Assembly: GCF_037126465.1 (NCBI RefSeq)
Contig: NW_026999295.1
Location: 3,162,001-3,226,000 of the forward strand
Reading direction: 5' to 3'
Length of the DNA: 64,000 bases
From: Ornithodoros turicata
Taxonomy: Eukaryota > Arthropoda > Arachnida > Ixodida > Argasidae
The notes beneath the pieces were generated by a model, which made no database searches, was not told the origin of the DNA, and saw only the letters and a list, made by a program, of their open reading frames with translations. Positions 53,781 through 64,000 of this stretch are shown here, in pieces. Position 1 is the first letter of the stretch; each line of letters opens with the position of its first letter. Position numbers and translations under genes: made by a program.

Positions 53781-54937
53781 ACAGGGTGAAAATAAACCTC
53801 TAATGACGACTAGCTTCCTCAAATTCTTCCAGGACGCACAGCATGACCCTACAGTGCACTCAAAAGCACCACCGCAGTCTTTAATTTTGAAAGAACGTTT
53901 ATTTAGTAGCCTCACCGTGAGGAAAATATCACAAGACAGCAGATACAGGTCTCAAACTCACTCGTATGGTATACATATCAAATGACCTACTTTCCTTCCA
54001 CTTGGTTCATGCATGCTACAGATGCACAGAACAGACAAGAGGTCACATTTTGGGAAAATTGTTTGAAGTACGAGACAAACACGAAATGCTGCTATTATGT
54101 TGAGCCAAGGAATTTTCTTTTCGTCTACTCTCCTTTGCACACTTCCCATTTGAATTTTTTCAATTTGAACCCTGTCCCAGGGAAAGTAATAAGCTTCACA
54201 TTGAACAGCCAGAGCAGAGGTACTTCACCAGCACTCACGGTGTCAACAGATCAAATCTTCAAATTGTGCTGTGCTGCTAACTCGGGAGGAGTGAAGCTCG
54301 TTTTCCTAAACCTGCTCTTAATTTTTTTGTTCAGACCGATACTGTGAAGGAGGGCTTCTCATAATGCAACAAATTTCGTGTTCCCCTCTGCCCAATAAAT
54401 GTAAGTATAAAAATGCTAAACCTGAAATTGAGAGAAGGAAAGACGTGACTAGAACCATTGTCACACACGAAACGAGCACGACCAGGAAAATGACTTGAAT
54501 ATGTATCACAGTTCAACAGCTCCAATGCGATGCAAAAACTTAAATGAACATCACAAACAATAGCTGATTTTTCTTGGTATAGCTGATAAAATGTTTTTCA
54601 CCAGATGACCCAACTCTTCGTTACTGACGTCTGAAACAGCTGTGGCTAGTGGATGTTACAAAGCAACTCTGTACCACATTAATTACTGTTGCTAAACACA
54701 ACAAAAATGAGAATGGTGCCACATGCCTGCAAAGAGTTGGATCCACCCAAATCAATTCCCACCCTACTTCAGCATTGCAAAAGGAACACCAAAGAAAATG
54801 GAGTACCCCAAGCTCGAAACATCTTTTTACCTTATTTCAGCAACCACAGCTTGTGGAATGAGCACACAAAAAAGGTGCACCAATTAAACTGCAAGAAAAT
54901 GGTGCACATATTGTAGCTGTGGTTCCCAGTCCTACAT
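53781..54937. other. 3' flank of the SAMD3-like gene
   Basis: AT-rich, no supported gene on either strand. It would contain the 3' UTR of the minus-strand gene ending at 54938. AATAAA on the minus strand is possible at several TTTATT sites (e.g. near 53889), undecided. Confidence 0.35.
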
Positions 54938-56876
54938 TCAGTTTTCAGCGAGATCAGAGATCAGTCGGGATACAAGGATTCCCTTTTTCATGCTTTCGCC
55001 GATCCCAAAGAAGTGTTCAAGGACGCACAATGTTCTTCTGAGTGATGGCGTGTATTGGAGGTTGAATACCCAGTGGAGTTCGAAGGCAGTGGATATTGCA
55101 GCAATGGTGTCAGTTACCGGGTATGAACTTCCCTCCAGTACGACAGTGCATGGCTCAGCACAGAAGGGGTCCTCAGTAAGAACTGCAGGGTACACAGCGT
55201 TTTCTTCCTGGAGAGAGAAAGCCGTAAACAGTGTCAGGCATAGCATGGCCCCGTGCAAATTTATGTCTGTTTAAATGCAAGACATCAAGGCCTTCAGGTA
55301 TACCGTATAAACCGGAATATTGGTCGACCCCATGTATAAGTGGACCCCTATTTTTGAGGCGATGTTCCAGGAAGAAAATACTTTGTGTTGTGTTGAAAAG
55401 GCTGAGAATAGTAGTAAACATGGACTAAATAAAAGATTTAATGCACGATGTAAATGCATCTTTCCACTTCAGGTTTTGTGTAACACAGTGTTTCAGTGAT
55501 ATTCATTAGAAATTGACAATAATTCTCACTTTTGTTACCCCGAGTGACGAAAATGAGACGAAGGGCCGTTTGCATGAAACTTTCGTTACGTCCTCGGTTT
55601 CAATACCGTTGCCAATATATTTACACGCTCGCTTTGCAACGCGTTCGCTGCACGTGCAAGAAGCACTGCAAAAGCTATTCAGAACGGGAACGCACTCAGA
55701 GTTTTCGGTAAACAGCCGAAAAATCGCGCACAAAATGTTCTTCCGCTCCCAGCGAGACAACTTTCAACTGATCGGCGCCATCCTGCCTGCATTATTTGAA
55801 AGTAGAGCAATCTGCTTCCTGGTGGCCGTAGTTTCGCATTTCTCCCTTAGCAAATAAGGACGCAGCACGAGACCGAAAAAGCAAAATGTGGAAAGTGATT
55901 GGCTCCCCGAGTTACCTGGTAGGAGGGCAGCTCTCCTGTGGTTGGAAACTGCGCGCACCACGTTCAAAACGCAGTCGGCTAGCTCGGTTGCGTGGCAGGC
56001 GTTCATAAATCACGATCACGCTATTTTCTTCTCCATTTATGGTGCGAGAATGATCACTTTGTATGGTTTCCACCTTCGCTGCGTCCTCACACTTCCCGAG
56101 CATGACACCATTGCATCATGGGTGTCTGCCACGGAACTTTTAATGACTGACCCTTATATAAGACGGGGTCAGTTTTTCACGACCCAACTTCAAAAAAAAA
56201 AAAAAAAAAAAAAAAAACATTCCGGCCTATACGGTACTCCTCAAAATGTGTCTGTCAGCGTGACATTTCGGTAGTTATCACGCATACGTTGTGGAAAAAA
56301 AAAAAGCTGCAAAGAAGCAGCCTACAGAAACATGGACGATGTTAATGGAGTACTCACAGAAGTGAATAGGCCACTCGCGCTTTCCTTTAGCAGCTGCGCC
56401 AGTGCGTAGATGGTGCCTACTGCGTAGACATCTGCAATATTAACATTTGTGATGAACAACAAGGACAAAAACTCTGTGGGGAGCACTTACACTTCTGTTC
56501 ATCAAGGGTTGAAGCCTGGTTCAATTTGCTGTTAATAAAAAACACTGTACCAGCTGAGTGCATCTTTTTCTTTGAAAGTTCCATGATGGCTCTTCCCTTG
56601 GCATTCAAGAACCTCATTAGTTCTTCTTCTGCACTTTTCCTTGTGTGACGCATGAACTCCTCATGAACCTGAAATCGTAGGTCATGCTATGAACACTGGG
56701 ATCATTTTTCATCAACAAGCAACATCAGGAATACCCACACCGTCTGTAGTACCCAGGGCAGGGTACCTCGCCACCACTTCCATAACACCTGGTTTGTCAT
56801 TCTGTATCCATGCCACCCTTTCTGAAAATGTGGCTCCTTGGTTGTCCCCGGAATGCAGGATTAAAGAAAGGCCATT
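54938..56876 (-). CDS. SAMD3-like gene, last four exons
   Basis: Minus-strand exons with GT-AG borders and matching phases: 56739-56876 (donor GTGGGT), 56491-56668 (GTAAGT), 56358-56431 (GTGAGT) and 54938-55207 ending in a stop. Their 90-178 bp frames join without a break: TFSERVAWIQNDKPGVMEVV; HEEFMRHTRKSAEEELMRFL; YAVGTIYALAQLLKESASG; and PCTVVLEGSSYPVTDTIAAI with ELHWVFNLQYTPSLRRTLCV. This order resembles the conserved C-terminal region of many animal proteins named 'sterile alpha motif domain-containing protein 3-like', whose role is unknown. No lesion is visible. The last intron holds a ~940-bp DNA element. Confidence 0.7.
55301..56236. mobile_element. ~940-bp DNA element in the last intron of the SAMD3-like gene
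   Basis: TACCGTATAAACCGGAAT at the left is mirrored by ATTCCGGCCTATACGGTA at the right. Subterminal GGTCGACCCC and GGGGTCAGTTTTTCACGACC also correspond. Contains an A(n) run at 56192-56217. No transposase. Confidence 0.65.
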
Positions 56877-57419
56877 CTGCAAGAGTGTTGAGAAACAGAC
56901 AACACAGGTAAACTGTTACACCTTTTAACTGCTCTTTTTGTGCGTGTCTGTGCATGACCACCAAAAATCAGCATATCACGAATGACCAAAAAGGTGCACA
57001 TAGAACTAACTTCCAGGCTGTAGCCGCTCTTGAGGGAGAGGAGTAAAAAAATGTGGCGAATTCGCACCTGGGTCATTCCATGCCAAACGCCCACGGCGTA
57101 AAGTCGACTATCATGGATTGCGCTACAAAAACTGACATGGCTTTGTTATGAAGTGAAAACACTATGGTAAAAGCATTTTGTGCCTTAAAAATTTTTTATT
57201 CCCAAAATTCCCTGCTGAAATTATCGAAATTGGACGGGACTACCCGCATCAGAAACCAACTGCTGAAGAAGCTGCAGTGAAATCTCAAGTCTTTTTGACC
57301 TCGTTTCAAGATGAAGTGGTGGCTCGAATGTATGAAGACTGAAGATATTCTGTCTGCCACAGCTCAATAAGCATCTTAAATGTGCGCAAATACTTTTTTC
57401 CCAATTGGGACGATCACTA

Positions 57420-57500
57420 CTAGAGATGGGAATCCCGAGGCCTTTTGACAATCCCGGGATTTTGGGATTTGCAAATTCTAATCCCGGGACGGGATATTTT
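57420..57500. mobile_element. Solo end of a hAT-like element
   Basis: CTAGAGATGGGAATCCCGAG followed by repeated CCCGGGATTTTGGGATT words, typical of one end of a widespread hAT-type family. No inverted partner was found downstream. Confidence 0.4.
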
Positions 57501-59772
57501 GAAATCAGCTTCAAATTGAGAGGACGAAACGCGAGATGCTGCCCAGAGCCGGGAAAGTAGTGGTTTCTGATTTTCAGTGCCTGTCGCTAATTATTTTTTG
57601 CTTTTTATTGAGATTATCATTACTTGAATTGGCTTGTGGAGCTTTGTGGGCATCGTCGGCTTCCCGCTAGACAGGCAAAGCAGAGAACCATGATGGAGAT
57701 CCTTAGTGGCATTCATTGCACTCTTGTTATTTCGCAGTATATAAGAGGAGAGCAGACGTAAAGGTCCCTGCACAACTATGATGATTGCAAATAGGGCTCT
57801 ACCTTGTATAGAGAAGCGTGAATGCCGTGTCAGCCCTTAATATGAACGCTCCTGCATGTGGTCTTTCGCAGGTTGCTCACGTCTTGATCATTCAGGTATT
57901 CGATAACGAAAACTGTTAGCTACCAAAGCTTTCTAAGCAGGGCGACAACAATCGTCAGCGGCTGTAGACTGCAGTGCAAGTCACTGGGAGTGGAAGCTTG
58001 AAAACGTACGCGAGGACATGACACTGGTCACGCACGACAAGACTGCATATGGGATTGATGCCGTCGAAGATACAGCTAGCAGAGCTTGCATAAAAGCACG
58101 GGCCACAGTTAAACTGATCTCAAACTCAGACGAGTCTGGCACTTTCGACCGCTGGTCCCCGAAATATCGAACCTGGGATTAAGGGCAATGTGCACTCAGG
58201 GATGGTGCCTTAATAGGGCATACCTCACGTTCGGTTTGTCCTCCAATGGAAGATACGCTTATGGGAGCAACGTTGAATTGTCGATCACAGGCAGTAAATT
58301 TTCACGACCCCTGTACGAAATTCTCCGTAGGGCCCTGCTTGCGACTGGCAGGTGATACTCTGAGCATCTCATGTCATTTCGAGCCGACTAGCGCACACTA
58401 CGTGCTTTAGACGGGTTGTAACACTTCCTCAGATGTGTTGAAGGGTATCGTTCACGCATTGTACTCTCTGTCAAAACATTGAAAAAAAAAAAAAAAAGTT
58501 TGCTCTGGCTAGGTTAGTCCGGAAGATGGGCGCGCCCGAGAAACAGCGCCGCACGGCTGTGACGTCACGTACCCCACTTTCCCATTTGGCTTGTGATGCG
58601 TGCCCCCCGTCTCATGACGCGGACAGGATCCGTCTGTGACATCACGTCTGTCATTCCTTTGGCATCCGCTTTATCCGTGCCTGTTAATCATGTGACTTTG
58701 AAATTCTGGATATCAGATTCCGTCAGGTGATAGAATAGTTTTGTATGCTTTTCTGACACAGCTTAAGACCAACTGTATTAACCCTTTAAAGGATGCTGAT
58801 ATAAGACCTGTAGACTACTTCATAGACATAGGTGGGCGCCCTCACGGCTTTTCGTGCCTTATCAGTGCCTTCATGAGTGCACTGATAAGGCGTGAAAAAC
58901 CGGTGAGGGCGCCCACCTATGTTCATAGACGAAAGTTCAAAAATTATTTTCTCAGCTTTAAAGGCACCTTTCTCAAACTTTCGGATATTGAACTTTGGGA
59001 ACCATAGTACGTTTCTGGGCTGGCCACATTCTTCTCTCATCCACAATTTTTAGTAGCTGGGTTTGAATTTGATGAAATTTTGCCCCAGTAGCATGTTCAA
59101 AAATTATTTTCGCTTTGAAGTGAAAAATGGCAGACCGATACAATACTTAACCCCAACTCAGCAAAAAAAAAATTTGGAACTCTGCTATCTGTGGTTAAGC
59201 GTGAAAAAAATTTCTAAGTTAGAAATTTTGCACGTATTTTAGATGCATTTGAGTTATGTCTGTGAGCACACAGTGTTTTCAGTTTTTGTACATTCAAACC
59301 ATCACTTCATCTCCAACTGAGTTGACAAAGATGCAACCTTTCACCGTAACGTCATCAGCACCGTTGGTTTTGGCAGGGGGTCCCGCCCAATGTTGGTAGC
59401 TTCAACAGGGAATATCAGGAAGAAAAAGGTTTTAAGGCAAAAAATGCTTTTACCCTAGAGTTTTTACCGCCCATTACAAAGCCACGTCAATTTCAGAAGT
59501 GCAATCCGTGATGGTCAAATTTAAGCCTCAAACGTTTGGCATGGAATGACCGAACTGTTTGTTTTGGCCAATTCTGAGCGCATTCAGGGCGGCAAAGACG
59601 GGATGCATAGCAGTCAATTTGCTTTTTTTTTTTCCTGCTGGATATCTGACAGGTGGGCAACCTATCTACAAGTTGTGGCTGACTTGTCACAACTAGTCGC
59701 TGCTTTAAAAAAATGTCAAACTTAGATGAAAGCGCTAAAGTAAGGGCACTTGAAAATGTTGTCACACTGTAC
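57501..59772. other. Intron sequence without recognised exon
   Basis: Part of the 5.4-kb gap between exons of the SAMD3-like gene. A CG-rich block (58510-58680, repeated TGACGTCACG words) could be an old regulatory or repeat end. The family usually has a further ~40 residues here, so an unrecognised exon may exist. Confidence 0.35.
58827..58921. repeat. 95-bp near-perfect hairpin
   Basis: CATAGGTGGGCGCCCTCACG, GCTTTTCGTGCCTTATCAGT is mirrored by ACTGATAAGGCGTGAAAAAC, CGGTGAGGGCGCCCACCTATG around a short TTCATGA-type loop. MITE or foldback. Confidence 0.8.
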
Positions 59773-60652
59773 CAGAGGTGGGCAAAACTGCTCACGGTTT
59801 TTGCCCTCACTTCAATTTTCCTGGACGGAGTTTTGTCCTCACCTCACCTGCTTTTCGGAAAAGTTCCCTCACCATCCATCACAAAAATTTTGAAGAATTT
59901 TCCTCACCTCACCTCCCAACACATAATCAGAAAATTTTCCTCACCTGACCTCACAGTGAGGGTGCGTGCTCTCATCCCCCTCAAGAGGGTGAGACTCCAG
60001 GTGCATCACTAATTGTCTCGTTCACCGCCTTTATTTGACAACAGATAAGTTCAGCGTTCAAGTGGCGGTCAAATCGAAGCGCAGCTTTGTAGATCATAAT
60101 GGTATGAGCATCACGTAATCAGTGCACGCAATGGTGTGCCCATATCACCCCTACTTTTCGTGGGAGCTGCAACCACGGTGTAGATCCATCGTGAAGGGTG
60201 GTGGTCGTGTTAACCTTGTTGGTGCAGTCAGCCTGCAGTACTGTGGCTTGTCCCACCCCTGTGTGTTCGTTGGTACGGACTTAGTTCGGGTATGGCATTC
60301 ACGTGGCACCCATTGCGAGTACAAGCCAATAAGCAGCGATTACTGACAGTGAAGAGCAACGACTTCCGTCCTTCGGTTTGCAACAGTCGCCGGAACAATA
60401 AAGAAAGAAAAGAAGAAAGCCCTATCTACTACCATTTCCAAACTGGCTTTATACCACGTAAAATTTTCAGTAAATCTTTCCTTTCCTTCCCTCGGCACAG
60501 GAAAAAAGAATCCTCACCTCAGAAAATTTAAAGAAATTTTTCCTCACCTCACCTCAATCATTGCTACCAATGTTGCCCCTCACCCCACCTCAAATTCTAT
60601 GAGATGAGGGAACCCTCACCCTCACCAGCCCTTGTGAGGGTGCCCACCTCAG
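59773..60652. mobile_element. 880-bp hAT-type element
   Basis: Starts CAGAGGTGGGCA and ends TGCCCACCTCAG. Flanks CACTGTAC (59765-59772) and CACTGCAT (60653-60660) look like a diverged 8-bp duplication. Both subterminal regions are full of CCTCACCTCACC words. No transposase. Confidence 0.7.
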
Positions 60653-60660
60653 CACTGCAT

Positions 60661-61608
60661 ATACACCACAGGCAGGTAATACATATAGTTGCTTTTTCCT
60701 CTCGAAGCTCTTTCTGTTGGCAACAGTATCATTATGGTGCCGTCTGTGGTTGTAAACATATTGCCCAAAGTCCAGAAGCAGTTTCAGAGAACTACCAGAT
60801 TTTACATTTCCTAGTTAATGCATACTTTGTACCCCATTTCAGACATCAAATTTAACTATACTTGACGTGAAATATGTCCCCAGAGCTTAGAAATGCAGCA
60901 ACTCAAGGCGCATTGCGCCTTTCTTTGGTGCCGCACGCTCCTCGTGCAGTCATATCAGCCTTATCATAATCGCGATCATTGCCACGCAACTTTAGTGTTT
61001 TGGTTTGGAGGCAGACACGCCAGCCACGGTACACAGTTTCGTGGATGTTGTAGGCGCGAGGCTTTATTTGAGTGCGAAATTCCGAAGTCAAACACAGGTA
61101 TTCCCCTGGAGGGTACCGACTGCACCGGCTTTTCAGCATGGCATGTACACCTAGCAAATTATACAAACTCGTGTATCGTAGGAACCTGCATTTTGGGGGT
61201 CCATTTTAGGGGAGAAACCTTGTATTACGTAGGAAGATGGTACACGATGGTATACGGCGAGAAAATACGGTACTATAAGTGCATGCATTACAATAGGGGC
61301 TCACTGTACATAAGAAGACGTGCCTCGATAGCACAGCTGTGCTTCTCAAAAATTTCACAGAGCGAAATTTCACGGAATCACGGAAGCTTCGGGTCTGCAA
61401 CCATGATAACGCTTGGCAGCGAAAACAGCTTTGAACAACAACTGTGTGTATTACAGATCTGGGCACTGTGCGCTGCATACCAGGAGACTTTGATCTGCGG
61501 TCATTTTAGAGCTTTCACCCAGTTCGGCATCTTTTCAGGACATGACTAGTATTTAAAAAACAAATCAGAAGTTATAAATTTATTGTCCACCTACCAGAGC
61601 TTCAGCAG

Positions 61609-61653
<45 letters not shown>
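60661..61653. other. Intron sequence
   Basis: Includes a 218-codon open frame on the + strand (60893-61549) with no domain, no plausible promoter and mixed composition. I regard it as chance. A (TA)n tract at 61616-61653 is the insertion site of the next MITE. Confidence 0.35.
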
Positions 61654-61656
<3 letters not shown>

Positions 61657-61864
61657 GGTGTCCACGCTAAATGTGAACAGGACATCTCATAACTCGACCT
61701 GCCGCGGAAAAATTGGTGCCGTTGCTTGAACGCTTGTGTAAGAAACAGGTGCTGCATTGCAAGGTCCACGTGTTTCTTATACAAGATTCTCAGGAAATGT
61801 ATCAGTTAGCCTATGACAGCACATCTTTTCGGAGATCCTGTTCACATTTAGCGTGGACACACTG
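61654..61864. mobile_element. 211-bp MITE, first of a pair
   Basis: Ends CAGGGTGTCCACGCTAAATG / CATTTAGCGTGGACACACTG, arms ~35 bp with GAACAGGA.. / ..TCCTGTTC, set in (TA)n. The core GTAAGAAACAGGTGCTGCAT .. CACGTGTTTCTT lies at offset ~87. Confidence 0.88.
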
Positions 61865-61880
61865 TATATATATATATATA

Positions 61881-62091
61881 CAGGGTGAGGCACGAAACGC
61901 GTCACGAAATTTTTTTTAAAGAGGGCGATAAAAGAAAAACGAAAGCTATTTTTCTGCAACTTGAGTAAGAAACAGGTTCTACATCATAAGTAGCACGTGT
62001 TTCTTAATCAAGTTGCAGAAAAGCAGCGCTCGTTTTTCTTTTATCGCCCTCTTTAAAAAAAATTTCGTGACACGTTTCGTGCCTTACCCTG
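61881..62091. mobile_element. 211-bp MITE, second of the pair, almost fully palindromic
   Basis: Ends CAGGGTGAGGCACGAAACG / CGTTTCGTGCCTTACCCTG. The arms match for nearly 90 bp (GAGGGCGATAAAAGAAAAAC / GTTTTTCTTTTATCGCCCTC region). It has the same length as its neighbour, and the same AAGAAACAGGT..CACGTGTTTCTT core at the same offset, but different termini beyond CAGGGTG. Confidence 0.9.
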
Positions 62092-62285
62092 TATATACAC
62101 ACATGTATACATGATGGCCGCGTCACCCATTCTAGGTGCATTCAAAGTAGGTTGAAACAAACATGCGCAAATACACCCCGCGTTCCTCTACTCCTCTCTC
62201 TCGAGAACAGCTACAGACTCAAGGTTGCTTTTCCAGCTGGTGCAAAGTGTTAAAAATGCGCCTTGACACATCAAAGCAGACATAC

Positions 62286-63905
62286 CAGGCTGCGAAAGCA
62301 TTTTCTTTTTTGTTGGACACTCTTAGGTTTTCCAGTTACTTCAGATGTGCTCCGCTTTTGCAAATGGGATTTGAGCCGTTGCTCCTCAACGACAGGCACA
62401 TTTGACAGCTTCTTCCGCTGGTTCTTTGTTCGGAACCTCAGTGCCCTCTGCCAAGAGTCCTGCAGCAGAAGGCCGTTGCTTTCAATTGAGGTTTCACGTC
62501 TGCTAGGCAAGCAGTTGTGGAGCAGATGAGAAATAGTCGTTGATGCATATTAACTAAAGTATCAGAGGAGTAAGGAATCTAACGTCCGGGCAATTCCGTG
62601 TGAAAACACCCCGAGTCTCAGCTCTAGCCCAACACACAAAAAGGAAGCAGGTGGGGTGCTCCTGCTCAAAATGCTGGGAGTAGATGTCTAATAATTTCAG
62701 CACACTGCTAAGAACATATGTTGCCAGCCGGTGCCCTTCAAAAACCGATGGTCCTATATGCCCGACTAACAGGCAGACGTGACAGAAACCAAATCCCCTG
62801 AAGTGACAACCAGAGGTGCACTGCTGTAAGGTGCCCAAACAAAATTTCGAATGAATTAGTGACAAACTTGGTAAGCAAACGGCTATTTATCATTAGAGTG
62901 CAGATTTTCATGCAAATGCATGGTTTTTCCCTCGATATGGTCCTGCATCTGGGCAGTGAGAAACTGCTTTTCGACTTTGTTTGGAGCCGATTACGATGAT
63001 TTTATGTTGCATATAAACGCATATACTGCACGTTAGTGCATGTTTGCATAAAAATGCATGAATAGTGCATATTTTGGTGTATTTACGGTCGATCGCTCAG
63101 GACAGAATAAGCGAGAGACAGCCAGGCGTAGCAATTTATGACATGTCTTCCATGTGAAATGTTTCCAATGTTCCGAGAGTTGTATACCAGTACATGATGC
63201 ATGATGGCCCAAAAGGGTGCAGCGCAGTTTTGATAACCACAAATGCTTGAGAGCACAATTCTCCTATTTGTTTCTTTATTTATTTAGCTGCGCATGCAAT
63301 GTGTCTTGGAGCTGCAGGACACGCCTGTGGCAGCGTTTTCATGCGGGAGATCCCATAGGAAAAGTGCATATATGGAGCATTTTTAGTGCATATTTTGGCG
63401 ATTTACTGCATATTTCGGGAGTTTTTAGTGCATATTTGTCCGCACTCTATTTATCATTAATCAATCAATAGCCCAATCAGGATTAAATTGTACAGGCAAC
63501 CGCTGCGCCCAGGCAGTGCCCTAAAGTCAGCTTCGACCATCATTTGGGTGCGTAGCGGTGAAGCCAACCTCCAATGATTCGAACCCCTCTGCATTCGGTT
63601 GCCATGCTTCACAGTCATCCCGTATGAAACGCTGCCCTCCGTTCACCATCTTGACTATCCACACACCCGTAGCTGCCTTTGTAGCTAAGATGTACTTTGC
63701 TCACAAGACAAGGGAAAACAAGGATGGGTGATATGTTTTCAAAAGAACGTATCACATTTTACGCTTGTGTTTGCAAACGTGACAGTGAAAATAACAAAAA
63801 GCAACTGAACTCACAAAGCCAGTTCCTGTGGAATCCCTCAGTGCTGGGTACGCATATACCAACTGCCGAGCTGCTTCGTAGTACAGGTTCTTGCGGCCTG
63901 GGTAT
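62286..63905 (-). CDS. SAMD3-like gene, two upstream exons
   Basis: Exon 63815-63905 (acceptor CTGCTCGACAG, donor GTGAGT) encodes YPGRKNLYYEAARQLVYAYP then ALRDSTGTGF. Exon 62286-62459 (acceptor TTCTGCTGCAG, donor GTATGT) continues in phase with DSWQRALRFRTKNQRKKLSN and ends in a Lys/Gln-rich linker. 'YP.k..y...a+qLv..YP.L+D..G.GF.sW...lr.k..n.R.k' is the hallmark segment of SAMD3-like proteins. The exon 62286 donor and the acceptor at 56876 are both phase 0, so direct joining is possible. Earlier exons, including any SAM domain, would lie beyond the right edge of the window. Confidence 0.7.
62895..63448. mobile_element. 554-bp non-autonomous DNA transposon, recent
   Basis: Ends AGAGTGC..GCACTCT, flanked on both sides by ATTTATCATT (10 bp; the match can be counted as up to 12). 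Both subterminal regions are rich in TGCAT words (TTTTCATGCAAATGCATG; TTTTTAGTGCATATTTGTCC). A duplication of 9-10 bp suggests a Mutator-like element. It lies in the intron between 62459 and 63815. A related solo end is at 17195. Confidence 0.85.
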
Positions 63906-64000
63906 CTGTCGAGCAGCAGTCACATAACAGGCGTTAATAAGCAAACATAATCTTTGATAGTTGTGACCCTCAGTGATCAGCATCAGCTACAACTGAAGCA

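Noticed and set aside
60893..61549. 218-codon open frame on the + strand
   Set aside because: No domain, no repeat or splice support, inside an intron of a minus-strand gene, and mixed amino-acid composition. Most likely chance.

Overview
This is animal nuclear DNA, most likely from a tick or a close chelicerate. The reasons are indirect: spliced genes with GT-AG introns, a DUF4806-type gene, THAP-like coding sequence, R2-clade and CR1/Jockey-like LINEs, hAT/piggyBac-type DNA transposons and an arthropod-type Maverick/Polinton. I see no bacterial operon, rRNA, CRISPR array or intact canonical tRNA. Nearly all of the window is transposable elements in several nested layers. The species call is inference.

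Layout. 1-9.0 kb: at least four degenerate R2-clade (site-specific type) non-LTR retrotransposon copies, all on the + strand; most end in an ~85-bp unit that is tandem with a 98-bp period. 9.4-10.95 kb and 33.47-34.2 kb: two halves of one minus-strand LINE. They are separated by a single 22.5-kb insertion (10959-33461) with 17/19-bp terminal inverted repeats and a TTAA target duplication. That insertion carries a decayed THAP-like exon, two 41-42-bp minisatellites, a hAT-type element with 8-bp duplication, several palindromic MITEs and, at 20319-32786, a Polinton.

The Polinton has 437/454-bp terminal inverted repeats and a perfect 6-bp target duplication. It encodes a packaging ATPase, a putative ssDNA-binding protein, protein-primed-type DNA polymerase B, an adenain-like protease, a double-jelly-roll major capsid protein, a pVI/pX-like core protein and a penton-type minor capsid protein, plus two or three unknown small genes. 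No integrase is visible. The polymerase gene is broken by a nested retroposon, a stop and a frameshift, and the major capsid gene by one stop, so this copy is a fossil.

34.3-35.04 kb: a three-exon DUF4806-type pseudogene. 35-45 kb: simple repeats, LINE ORF1/ORF2 remains with 156-bp tandem monomers, and a large inverted repeat (about 40.6-41.7 against 43.2-44.2 kb) around a membrane-protein-like ORF. 45.5-53.8 kb: DNA transposons, including a nearly full-length but broken piggyBac (48537-52431) with its own nested element. 54.9-63.9 kb: the best host gene in the window, on the minus strand, with six phase-compatible exons resembling the conserved region of 'SAMD3-like' proteins. Its introns are filled with hAT-type, MULE-like and MITE insertions, including two 211-bp palindromic MITEs that share a core but not termini.
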